Below, in pieces: positions 24,873 to 36,800 of a DNA stretch of 64,000 nt. A model generated the notes under the pieces. The model saw only the letters and a program-made list of their open reading frames with translations, searched no databases and was not told the origin of the DNA. The stretch lies in the NCBI GenBank assembly GCA_008933995.1, contig WARS01000013.1:15751806-15815805 (forward strand), read 5' to 3'. Both the position numbers and the translations under genes were made by a program. Position 1 is the stretch's first letter; every line of letters starts with the position of its first letter. The stretch is from Datnioides undecimradiatus. Its lineage: Eukaryota; Chordata; Actinopteri; Lobotiformes; Datnioididae.

Positions 24873-27151
24873 ATGTATTTGCTTGCAGTCACCAAGCAGC
24901 CCCATTGCCAAAAGTTACTGGTTTGTTTAACAGCACTCAGTTCTACAATAGTGATTTGGTATGTTCAATTAAAATGTTTGTTGTTAAAGATACATACGTA
25001 CCAAACACATGTACAGTCTACCAAAAACGCCCATTGGTTAGGTGTGAAAGCACCCGAAGGCCTCAGTGGGGTGGTAACAGAAGGGCCAGGGTTCTTGCTG
25101 TCATTGCTTTGACATAATGTGTGTTAGATTTCAAGATTGCTGTCTGTTGTGTAAAATGTTCTATAATTAGTGTCAATCATTGTCAGATAAATAAATAAAA
25201 ATATAAATTATCCTTGCCAGTGAAATTAAAGCAAAAAAACATGCATTCTGCATGGTATTGACTTGCAGTGTCCCTGTGTCAATCCCAACAGCAGCTATGT
25301 TTGTCAAACCAGCACTGGTTAGAGATTCTTGCTGACAGAAACTCTGCCATTCACTATAGTTTTCACTCTTGCTTTCAATCTGAAAGCATATCACACAGCA
25401 TTGACAGTGTCGTGTGACTGTCTGGGATTCCAGAGATTGAGCAAAGCAGCCCCTTGCTTAAATTTCTGTCAGGGGTCAAAGGTGACAGATGAGCTTGTGA
25501 CAGGTGAAGCAGGCACTTGTCAGCAGCTGTAGCTGCAGAAAGAGAAGTAACCATGGCAATAAAGCATGAACATGTCAGCTGTGGAAGTCTGAACACGCAC
25601 TGTTCCTCCTCTATCATTATTCTGCTATAGATATGCCAGCTGTAAAAAGCACCACACAGTAGACTAAAAAACAACCAAAACAATAACACATCTTGTAGAG
25701 AGTGATACTGAATGATGCTGGAATCGATGCAGTTGTGCTGAGTCCAAATATTTTCCACTACTTTTTAACATGAGGCATATATCTGGATCCAGCACTGCCG
25801 CTTAGTCACTCAGAATTTAGTAAGCAGGGCATTGGATTTCACTCATAAATGTTTTAAAATCCAGCAATATTTATGATCATCCACTTTTATGGCTAATCTA
25901 TAGTAGAACCATTAGGCATGCATTAGTGAGTGAAGTATATTTGACCTAATCCTGGTCCTCATCGAGAAGTCAATAGTCTGCATTAAGCCTGCCTAAATAA
26001 AAACTATGGCCTGGCAATGTTTTTGCACCAGTCACTTGAGTACCACTTTCAAGACCCTCTCCCTCCACCTCTTGCTAATTGGGACATTCATAACTCGAAC
26101 ATGATCCTTCTGTGACTATTTTAAACCTCAGGGACACAGAAGAAGAGGCAGGAGAGCAGGAACGAGACACAGACTGAGAGAGAGATGAAAAGAGGTAAAA
26201 ACAGACAGTCACATTAGGAACAGATGTATTGCTACTTGTACATTGAATGGAAAAGTGACTGTGCGTCCATGGCCAGTCCACTCTACAGTAGTCCCAGGGG
26301 TACAAGTATCCATCTAATTACCTCTCCTTAAAATGACCTTCATCTTTATGACTGTAAATATAACTTCAGCTACAGCTGGACTCCTAAAATGCCCTGAATG
26401 GGCTTATCAAATTTGTGTTTTGATAATTACATCAAAGCAACGACCAAATATATAAAAACTGGATTAGTGGCGCCATGGCAGCTTCCATGAAAACAGCCTA
26501 ATAGGCAATTTGGCGTCCTACTGAGTGCACTCCTAAGGTACAGACTAAAATATGAATATGACTGTTTTCAAATGCCATATTGTTCCTTTTCTGCAACCTA
26601 CTTCTGTGTCACGTCCAAGCACTCACAAACAAAGGATGAAACTCCTGATTTTCACTCCTGAGAAGAAAGAGAAGTCTGTCGGCGTGGTTCCACCTTCTCC
26701 GCTCTGACAGCTGGCTGGTACAAACCAAGGCTGCTGCAATATTCTAGCTTTGGGCGTATGTGCTGTGTTTTTGAGATAAATGGCGACGTGTGGAAGACTC
26801 TCCACGACACTCCGCCTCCTTTGTCACCTAGTCAAACTCTCAGGCTGCTCTGGATCAGCTGTCTGGCTGAGGTGAATGGAGACATGAGGGGTGGAACGCC
26901 TGTCAGGAACTTTTCCCAGCAGCCCTCGGCCACTGCAGCTTATCACACCCTCAAGTGTGTTATATCTTCACTGCTCTCATCACGCCCAAGGATCTACGGA
27001 GAAATACAAAGGAAAACCTTCAGCAAAATGATTACCTTAGTTCAACCAAGAAGTGTCACATGGCTGTCTCCCAAGAAAATGCACTAAATAGGTTTCAGTT
27101 ATGGCAACATTGTCAAGGCAGGCTAATGAAAAGAGACATGTTAAACTGCTT

Positions 27152-27176
27152 AAAATGCAAATGCCCTTTGCATTTT
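27152..27176. promoter_or_regulatory. Inverted pair of octamer-like motifs
   Basis: AAAATGCAAA (27152-27161) and its complement TTTGCATTTT (27167-27176) are separated by TGCCC. The left copy contains the full octamer ATGCAAAT, the binding site of POU-domain factors. Whether it functions is unknown; the symmetric arrangement is visible directly. Confidence 0.4.
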
Positions 27177-28849
27177 CCCCAGTGATTTTAAATGGTTTTG
27201 CCCGGTACTTTTAAGTGGTTTGAAGAATTACATGTCTACAATTTGAATCCAATTTATAGACATATTGACCCATGAAAATCACATGCAAATGGGATCAGTT
27301 GTGCCCAGGTTAAGTGAGTGATCTTGGCAGTGGGTGAGAACTTTACAACTTACAAATAGCAAATGGATGGCTGGACGAGGCCCACTCGAGTCCCTCTTTC
27401 TCTCTCTCTCTCTTTCTTTCTCTTACTCTTCTTCCTCAATAACTCAGGCCCAGCATGAATATAAATGGAGACCGGTGAAGAGCAGGGACCCGGTGCCAGT
27501 GAATGGCTTTCTGCTTGGCCTCCGACAGCAGTGCTCCCCTAATGGGTTCAGCCTGACTGGATTCAATCATGTCCCCTGATACCCTCTGAAGAGGATGCAA
27601 ATTGTCAATCAGACCTCTCTCCCCTCCCTTCATGCTTCCCATCTTTTGCTGCTGTCTTCACCTCGTTCCCCGTGATCATCTTGCCATCATTCACCTTGCT
27701 CTTACTTCCCATTTTCTCTTCTTACAGCCTTTTACATATTAGATCCACCTCCTGCTTTCCCGTTAGGTCTGTCTGGATTTGCTTCAAAGATATTGACATA
27801 AATTACATCGAGCTTCTATAAAAGTATGGTGAAGGTCATGTAAATTTAAGAAAATATTATATGCATTTTTGTGTCTTTGAGTCTGTGACATTTTCAATAA
27901 TAAAACTACCTTTTTCTCTTATAATGGGGAAATAAACAGAGGCTTTTACATGAGGATCTCCATTATTTCCACAAAACAGAGAGGAGTAACAGGTCCACTG
28001 ACCTGACAATCACTGGACAGCACAATAAAAATGAAAAACGATAATTATGTTTTTGTTTAATCCAACCATATTCAGTCAAAAAGCAGCAGTACGGAGGAGA
28101 TGACATGTTTTGATTAGTAAAGGTTAATGTATTTATTGGATTGCCTCATAATGCATTCATATTTCATTAGCCTCATGTAACAGCAATCAGACTATGAAAG
28201 CTCTTGCTGGGGGGCAGGTACAATGAAGAGACAAATAAACATATTTCCACATTAGATGACAACTTAATCCACCCTGTGGGCTCCAGGTGCACCCAGCTTC
28301 CCTTCGTAATGGAGGGACCTCTTCATGAGTCTCATTGGTTTGTGCCACACAATAGTCCAGACACAAGGAATAATTCTGTGGCGTAGTCCTTGTGGCCTTA
28401 TCGTCTAATACGAATACCATGTGACTAAAACAGGGCTGGTTGGATTCCATCTAAGACCAACGAGCCTAAAGAAAATGGTAATAGGTAATTTCTCACTGCC
28501 CGTTAAAGCGTACATCCTGGTCTCACATCCCTTCAGGTACTTTCAAGGGAAAACCAAAACAGACTTTAGATGTGGCCCAATTGCAAAGTCAATGAAAAGA
28601 GATTTGAGATAGATTGAGGTGAAACGTGTCAGTGCTAGCCAAAAATGTTTCAAAAACTGGCTTTGTCTCTCGCCTTCCAACCCGATCTCTTCAATCTGTG
28701 TATAAATGAACAACTGGACTTTCAAATTGCAATACATGTCCTATTTTTCACAATGGTGATAAGTTGACCTCTGTGGAGAGCAGATCCATAGAAAAGGGGC
28801 CTTCTTCGTCATCCATAGTTAGGTAACCTTTGTTGTCCTGGTAACAAAA

Positions 28850-28985
28850 ATAAACACATGGTTCACATTGTAAAATGGTTACTGTTTGGTAAGGTTACAG
28901 AAACAAAGGTACTTGTTTGGGTTAATGAAAATGACTTTTGGTCTCACATGGGACATAAACAGTAGTCTCCTGGATGAAAGTGCAG
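28850..28985 (+). repeat. Possible repeat fragment
   Basis: ACACATGGTTCACATTG, GGGTTAATGAAAATGACTTT and GTAGTCTCCTGGATGAAAG fit the same family pattern suspected at 10545-10745, including the CTCCTGGATGAAAG block near its end. No structural ends are visible. Confidence 0.3.
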
Positions 28986-31779
28986 ATGGGTTCATTTGAC
29001 CCATTTATCTACCCCAGCCACTCCAGACATGGACTCTTTTTATACTGCATCACCTGACATTCACTTTGCTCTTAAGAGAAGGTATCAGGAAAGATTGGTG
29101 TATCACCTCCACTGAGCTTCGGTGTATGCACTGCATGCTATTTGAACGTTTTAGACCATGTTACCTCTGCTCAGACTGAAGACACTGGGCTGCTACTTCA
29201 TTCACAAAGAGATGAGAAGAAAATGAGAGAGATACACATACACACCTACTTGTGTACTTAGCCTTTAAGTTACTGCGTAGCTGCAGGTAACTGCAAATAA
29301 CATATAGTCATTTTACACAGTAGATAATAAACACAAACTGCATTGTAACAGGGCAGAAGGCAAACTTTATGATGCTGATAATATGTTATACCTCTCTGAC
29401 CTCTGGTCCCACAATCACTTATGTTACTTGTCAGGAAGACCTACCTTAAGTTATGAAATTGATCAAACAGATATAATGTTAATGTTAAGCATATTGGGTG
29501 ACAACTGAATTCACCCTGAGGGTCACAGGTGCAACAACATTTTATCTAAACTGAGTTATAGTTTGAAATGTAGCTCAAACTATGAGACGTGAGGCCACGA
29601 GACACAAGTTTGCATTGCTAAAACACTATAAACAATGTAAAGCCAACTCTAGTTGTCCAATTGCCCTATTTCACAGGTCACACCGTCAGAAACAGTCCAC
29701 ACTTTTTCCCCAGCATTAAAAACAAAGCTGAAGTAGAACGAGATGCTGCTGACATGATCGATGACAAGGGTGATGCACTGCAATTAGCTGTGATGAATTG
29801 CAAGACTCTTTAGATACTCTGTAAATAATTGATTTTAAAAAGAAACATCAGATGTAGGCATTCCAAAACTACAAGCATCAGTGTCAGTAGGTGATGTATG
29901 GAAACCCAGTTAAGAGCCCATTTCCCTCCCATTCCACTGGGATGAGGAGAGGCCGCAGTAAATAACCACTACATTGCCAGAGGGGAAAACCGAGAGAGTG
30001 GAGAGGAGTGGAGACGACTGGAGAGGAGAAAATCCCCTGTACCCGCACCACCTTTCTTTCTCTCTGCACTTCCTGCTTATGCTAGTCCATGCATTCATTT
30101 TCACCTGCTCCACCCTACGCCTCTTCCAACACACACACACACATATGCACATGTACACACACACGCACACACTCACATATCTCTCCTCTGTATGTCTCAA
30201 TCTCCTTTGCTTTCTTGCCCTCTCAATCCTGCTTCTTTCATTCCTGTGTGCCTGGCGGACGATTGCTGAAGGGAAGGTGGAATTGGATGCCTCCCTCGCA
30301 GAGCTTTCCTTTGAGACTTGTAGGAGATTTTGTTTTGCCAGAGTGAGGTGTTACAGCTCACTGGCTCATCATCATCCAAAACATCAACTGTCTGACTGTG
30401 ACAGTCAGCTACGGCCCTTAAGAGAGTTCAAAGCATTCAGGACAACAAACATGCCTCTGTCACGCTATTCAGTGCATTCACTTCAGACGTAACACACGAG
30501 GATTTATATACGACAAACTATAGATGTTTTTGTTGATGGTTTTCATCTTCTGTTCTGATTGAAGAGATGAGAAACATGTTTCTGCCATTTCATGCTCCTC
30601 AGGGCTGTACTCAGGTCCTGGATTAAATTGCAGTCGTTATTATCTAGATTTGGTGAGTCACTCTAACAGATATGTGTTCTATAATTCTGCTTTCAAGTGG
30701 GGGTGAGTCATCCCTGATACTTCTCAATAAAGAGTTGGAAGTCCCTCTCCAGCTCCAATGAATCGTATTGGAAAATGCTATCTTTCGTGGGTGGAACTTT
30801 GGATGTTTGGCATTCAGAGACGGCTGAATTTTTCCTCAGGGCTTCGCTGCCACTGTTGACAGATCATAATTGTCAGCAGAGGGAAAATGTTGAACACCCT
30901 TGTCTCATGGCTGATGAAAAAGGTCACTTCAGTTCCTCCATATTACACTGACCTGCTGAGTCACCAGTACATTTGTCGACCGCTGACGACTCAGTTGTCC
31001 CTTCTCCCCTTTTTCCCCGCCATCTCTCCCCAGCAAAGAAACACAGGGTTTAATCCCTTCCCACAGGTTGAAACCAGCTCCTCTCTTATCTCCCTCTCTT
31101 TGCACCTCTCTGAGTGACGGACAGTCAGCTTGAGCCGTTATGGAAGGCAGCCAGACGGGTCAAAGGTGACTGAGCGGAATAATCCCTTTATGAAACCCTC
31201 CTCCCCCACTGAAGTAAAGCTGGCGTAAGGAAGGTCAGCGTGTAGGCTCTGTCCCTCCTCAGCATCAGCCCAAGATTGTACTGCTCTATTCACTCTCTTA
31301 CCTTGAGAAGCACACAGCTGGCTTATCGCCCTGGAATTGGCTGTGCAGCATGAATGCAGCAGAAGAGAGAAGCCAGATGAATGTTTCAATGGGGCTCGAG
31401 TGTGAATGCCTTACCTGTTTCACTCTATCTGCTGCCAGCTTCTCTCTGTCCTCTATCTCTTGTTTCTCTCTCTCTCTCTTTTACTTTTATCTCAATCTAT
31501 TCTTCCGCACATTCTCTGAGTCTATGCCTAGGGAATTGAATCCGTCTCCTATCTGTGATCTGTGTGTTTTTAAGATGACCCGAGTGAGGAGTGAGTCTCG
31601 CTGAAAGGGATCATGGCCTTTTGCACAGGTCAACACAGCAAGCCTGTGTTCAAATGAATGCAGTAAAAATCAGTAGAGGAGACATTCCAGTGAGTTTGGA
31701 GCTCGTCAAAGCCGCTTTTGTTTCTTAATGCAGGTTCTAATCAAAGTGGGACAAAGGAATAAAGACACAGTGACCAACT
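28986..31779. other. Intergenic DNA with CA microsatellite
   Basis: The 172-codon open frame at 29974-30492 is built around the CA repeat and is not accepted as a gene. The remainder is unremarkable AT-rich DNA with CT-rich patches near 31010-31110 and 31440-31490. Confidence 0.55.
30129..30176. repeat. Interrupted (CA)n microsatellite
   Basis: Three CA runs are interrupted by TATG, TGTA and CG/CT variants. It produces the histidine/threonine stretch in a 172-codon open frame that is not a gene. Confidence 0.95.
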
Positions 31780-33850
31780 CTGTCACTTTAAAGCTGCACC
31801 AATCAATATTTTTATAATAACAATGAAATGGGGCTGAATATGTGCAAAGTGAAAGGGTCACTTGTAGTGACACACCCACAGAGAATTATCACACAGCTCT
31901 GCAGTTCATCTCAGCATTACAGAGAGTTTTAGTATCTTTCAACTCAGTGTTTTGGTTATAGGGTAATTTTACTGTTTTTTTAATCACTCTCACTGCTGTC
32001 ATCAACCTTATTTCTGCCATTTTCTAACACAGTCAGACATTTAAAAAAAAAACAAAAAACAAACCAAAAACCCCAACATAGTCTGAAATACATCTGAGAG
32101 TACTTGCAACTAACTGCTGAGCTCTAAATGGAGGACACAGTTAGCGACCAGCTGCTGGATAATTTAACATCTTTGGATTGTTGATCATTGTGCATGATTT
32201 TCTATAAACTAGTATTTTTTATTGTTCATAGTTTCATGTTAGATTTCAGTAGATTCATAAAATAGTAAACTTTATGTTTCGGACTGAGCAGCTACAGTTA
32301 AGTTACTGAAAAATAAGAACAAGCTTTTGTTCACGGGTAAATATAAATGATGTTGTCTTGCTGGTTTCAAGTTGTTTGCATGCTGCCGAACCACTGTTGC
32401 TCAAAGCAATTGAGTGTGACTGTGATGACAGCACAAAGCGTCAGTTTCTGAGGTTGATGTAAATGGTGCTATAGAATCGCTTACATCAAAATTGGGAAGT
32501 GTTTCCCCATTGAAAGAGAAGCAGGCAACAAAGGCTTTTCTCGATGGAAAACACTGAGAAAAGCCTTTGCTCTTCTCCCAACCGACCTGGGCAAGTACTC
32601 TCTTGTTACGTCATATTGTGAACTGATTGGTTGAAGTTGGCTATGATGAATGGTGATGGACAGATGGTGAAAACGTTAAAACCAAAACTTAACTAAGAAA
32701 AAAATGTGTAGTGCACTATATGTGCACAGATATGTGCCTGGATTCTGCAGAGTCCAGTCATTTCTCATTTATGTAATATTTTTGTTGTGAGATACCGTCA
32801 TTTTACCTTTTACAAATTTGCTATTTTGGTTCACTCTTACTGCTGCCATCAGCATTAGGTCCAGACACTGCAGGCAACTGTTTTCAGAAAAGCTCTGATA
32901 AATCCACTGTTACCTTGAAGTCACTAAAAAGCAGGTATCCTTTTGAAATATGCCGTTTGAAACAAAACCAGACCCGTCCACCAAGAAATACCGGAGCTAA
33001 ATCCAACCGGAAGACACTGACACGATAAGCACAGATTTTACGACTGATTTCACATCTGACTGCAATGAAAACAAAACAAAACAATACTTTGTGCCTTACC
33101 TAATGTTAGTGGTTTTTATGCATATAATCCATCTTCCTTGGCAAGTAAGGTGGTAAAATACATCCAAGTTTTATATTGTTGCACTCTTGCTGACTGAACC
33201 AGCATGACTAATCTGCAACAGTCATGATGCCAGATGACAACCTCAACTCATCTTGGGTCAGCTTTGCATTTTTGTTGCATCTTGAATGTCATAGTAACCT
33301 CTGTTTGTGTGGATTTGAACTATAATAACGGTTGCTTGTTGGTTGCCACTACAGCTAACATTAGCACTGCTAAATTACTTTCTGCTCTTCATCTTGAAAA
33401 ACAAGTCTGACTACACGACCTTCCTCACTCGCTCAGGTCATTTGGTGCAAACTTATTTTCACAGATGCACTTCAGAGTTTGTGTGTAGTTTCTTGCTGTT
33501 GCATTACACACACACATACATGATAGGAGCAGGACTACATCAACCTGAATGACTGTAGGCCTAGGTAGACATGTCAAGACCTCTGTTGTTCATAACCTGC
33601 TCAGTACCAAATGTAAGACAAAGTTAGTGACTAGCTGCTAAACAGCCATATATTTCCCTCAGGTGACAAAATCAAAGCTGAACAGAGAGTAAATAAATGT
33701 TAATGTTGGTCCATGTTTGCTGAATGTGTAAATAGGCAACTGCTTGCTAACATATCAACTTTATGAGGCATTAATATGTCAATTCCTTGTGTACAGCTTG
33801 TTTGTAATGCCTGCCAGGTGGCTAAAAAATCAATTAATGTATGTTTAAAA
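31780..33850. repeat. Composite teleost repeat region
   Basis: Several segments read like one dispersed teleost repeat broken by other sequence. They are AAAGCTGCACCAATCAATAT, then CACAGAGAATTATCACACAG, CTCACTGCTGTCATCAACC, GCTCTAAATGGAGGACACAG and GCGACCAGCTGCTGGATAAT. A second variant follows at 32830-32875 (TTCACTCTTACTGCTGCCATCAGC), and then AGTTAGTGACTAGCTGCTAA with TATTTCCCTCAGG at 33624-33663. The part at 33733-33840 is also related to 50281-50384 in this window. No open reading frame is retained. The boundaries are estimates, and a hairpin at 32516-32577 lies inside it. Confidence 0.5.
32516..32577. repeat. Imperfect hairpin with 14-bp perfect core
   Basis: CAAAGGCTTTTCTC (32529-32542) pairs exactly with GAGAAAAGCCTTTG (32556-32569) across a 13-base loop. 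Beyond an internal loop, GAGAAG (32516-32521) pairs with CTTCTC (32572-32577). The hairpin lies inside the composite repeat region, so it may be part of a repeat and not a single-copy structure. Confidence 0.75.
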
Positions 33851-36800
33851 ACCAACACTTGTGAAATGTGAAAATAATGTCAAATGTGTTTGTTGCTGCT
33901 TAACCTACTGTGGATGTTTGCAGTTTGCAGAAAATTCTTTTATATTTCAATTACAGGATCTTACTGTTCATTTTCAAGGTTTGAAATGTGATCTGGTATT
34001 TTTAAACCACAGTTCTGACCCTAAACTGTGCCAATCTGTATTATCAATCTGTCAAATAAATCACCCTCTCTTTCTCACTATGACTCCTTGATTGATTTCT
34101 GATTGCAGTTAAGTAGTGGTGAGGGACATTGACAGCTGTCATTCTGAGGAAGCCTTGAGCAATTACATATCTGCTGCTTTTCTATTTTGAAAACTGAAAA
34201 GCAGCGGGTGCAGTTTCTTTTTTGTCTCCTTGTTCTCATCAGCATCACTCTCTTTATCACACTTTTTCTCTCAGCAAGTCCCTTGTCTCATCAGTTTAAT
34301 AGTGGTGTATTGAGCAAAGCATTTCCACAGGTGGTCTCCTCGGGCCAAAGCCCAACCCCACTGTCCCTGGTCCAATTACAGCAAGAAGGAGAGGACATTT
34401 TTATTGGTCTGTGAGGGGACATTTCCATGGCTGCCATCGTCTCCAGGAGTAGAGTCATCTAGCGCTCAATTACTCCTCCATTCTGAACCGGCAAGGGAAA
34501 GAAAACGTCCCCTGCTGAGACCTGGTGAGTCCCAGCGCATTACCAGCACAGAATTTCTGACCTACTTCAAACACAAAAACCCCACAACTTATTTTCATTG
34601 CTATCTACAGTATATGATTGAATATGTGGCAAGTAATATTCCCTTGGAGTTTGGTAGAGAGGCAGCAGAACACAGAGTCTTTAATAACATGCTTCTTCAT
34701 ACACAACATGACAAAAGCATTTAAAGCAATTTCAGTATGCCTGAGTCAAAGATGCCCTAAGTAATAAATTGTCTCAAAGGTACTCATTAATAAAGAAGTG
34801 AAAGCCAATTTAGAATTAATAATAACTACAATTTGTGTAGCATTTTAAAAAGACAAAGTAGCCTATAAAAGTGCTTTTTACTCAAACAAACAAAAAAATG
34901 AATAAATGCCTCCCTGCAATGCTGTTTTTCAATGGTAAATATGAGTATTTAAGCAGAGGAATGGAAATTTGACCACGGATCATTTGTTGAGCAAAAGTTG
35001 CAGAGGACCATGTAAGGTCCAGGAGGATCTCCACGATTTAGATTGGCTGTTAAGGATATAAAAAATACACGTGTCCTTTAGAGAGATAGGGAATCAACCA
35101 CTTGAGAGCACAGCCTGAAAATGATGCGATCAGCAGATAAAAGCAGAACTCAGGTCAAGTAGAAATAAAACACTCACCAGCATCTGTAGCAATGATGACA
35201 TCAGCTGTGAATTAGAACAGAAGCCAGATAAGGTCACTTTGACTCATCTGATCAGTAGTTGTAAAAAAAATCATACCTTTCACTTGTAATGACAGGTTGG
35301 GCAAGACAAGACATCTGTTAGAAAAATGTGCAGGGCAGACCCAGACATCGGAGGAGGTGTGAGCAGACATAAATGAGACACACACCTCTGGGATAAGCAT
35401 GTGTCATCAGGAAGCACATACTAGGTAGGAGACTGTGATGGTGGGAGCAGAGGCTCTTGTAGTTTGATACCTGTCAGGGAGACCCCAAGCACAGGCAACA
35501 ACAGGGAAGCCAACTGGTCCTCTCTGGTCCAGTCAAGGAACACTGGAGTACGTCCTATGCAGCTGTGCCCTTATACCACTGGTGCAGGTACCTTGACTTG
35601 TTGCCGAAGGCATAGTACATACATGTCACCAACCGATTAGCAGCGTGTGGGCTTCGGGTAGCAGCTCAAGTTGACTGACAACATTGCATTGACAGCACTG
35701 AGGCCTGACGTGGTCATAGTCTCAGAGGTCTCAACAAAGATAAAAGCTGATAGTGGTCAGGGGAGAGCTGACTGAAGAGACCCACGTATCAAAGAACTGG
35801 ATAATTGTTGAAGACGTGCAGTCAAGATGTTAAAGAAAATGTCTAAGTAACAAAGATATGGAGTGGAAAGAGTGGACAGTTATAACAGCTGATCACAAAA
35901 CCAGAAATAAAAAGCAAGAGACTGAGCAGGTGAAGTAAAAAGTAAAGTCCTTGCCTTGTCGAGAGGCAGGCTTACAGGATGCAGTAGGAAGGCAGTCAGG
36001 ACAGGAAACAAATTGAAAGGGCTATAGCAAGCAAACAGGTCATAACAACAAGCACACACAAAGCACAACTCAGCAACGAGTGCCAAAACAATATACAGGA
36101 TCTGGCAGAGATTGACCACTGGTAACTATTATATGCCCCGCACTAATGTGAGGCTATGTAGTAACTGTACAGACAGTTGACTGTCTGTAACCTGACCTTC
36201 TTGCTAAGACTTTATACTGTGAAATAATATCTTCAATGCCTTTGCTGTTGGACATAAACATAAACACTGGTGAATGAACAACAGTCCAATTATAGAGGAG
36301 TGAACTGAGTCAATGACTAACTGACTTAAATTTGCCTCTTGATGAAAATGAGAAAGTAATTAGGGATGTTGCAGCAGAAATTAGTATTTATGGCTATGAA
36401 ATACTAATTTGCTTTTGTGGAGCTGCGCACCGCTGCCTTTTAGAGCCAGCACAGACATGCATTTATCCCCACAGGATACACCGAAGAGAAAGGTAAAGGA
36501 TCTGAACTTTATGAATGGAGAACTGTATATCCCTTGCCTTTTACATTTAAAATTCCACTGTTACAAATTGACAATACCCTCAAATCCAGGTTCCCTCAGT
36601 AATGAACACCTGTGAGCAAAAGCAGAAAAAGGATGCTCTGATAAATGTGAAATAAATTATTTCTACAGATCAAGCTCCTTCATTTCATTAATCATCTTCT
36701 TCCCTTCACCATCCACCACTGAGCAAGAGTTGCCGCTGCATACTTCTTCCAAATGAATTTTCTCTCTCTGCCTTAATCTTTACTTCTTTCTTGTTATTTT

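Larger units (their letters stand above)
19491..28849. other. Intergenic DNA, no gene seen
   Basis: It contains the 22-bp palindrome at 24851, the octamer pair at 27152 and a conserved-looking block at 23440-23850. The longest frame (154 codons, 22118-22582) has no homology that I recognise and no splice context. The text at 21725-22060 may be an old repeat but shows no ends. Confidence 0.5.

Noticed and set aside
29974..30492. 172-codon plus-strand open frame
   Set aside because: It is carried by a CA microsatellite (His-Thr runs) and flanking CT-rich DNA, with no splice context or recognisable domain.
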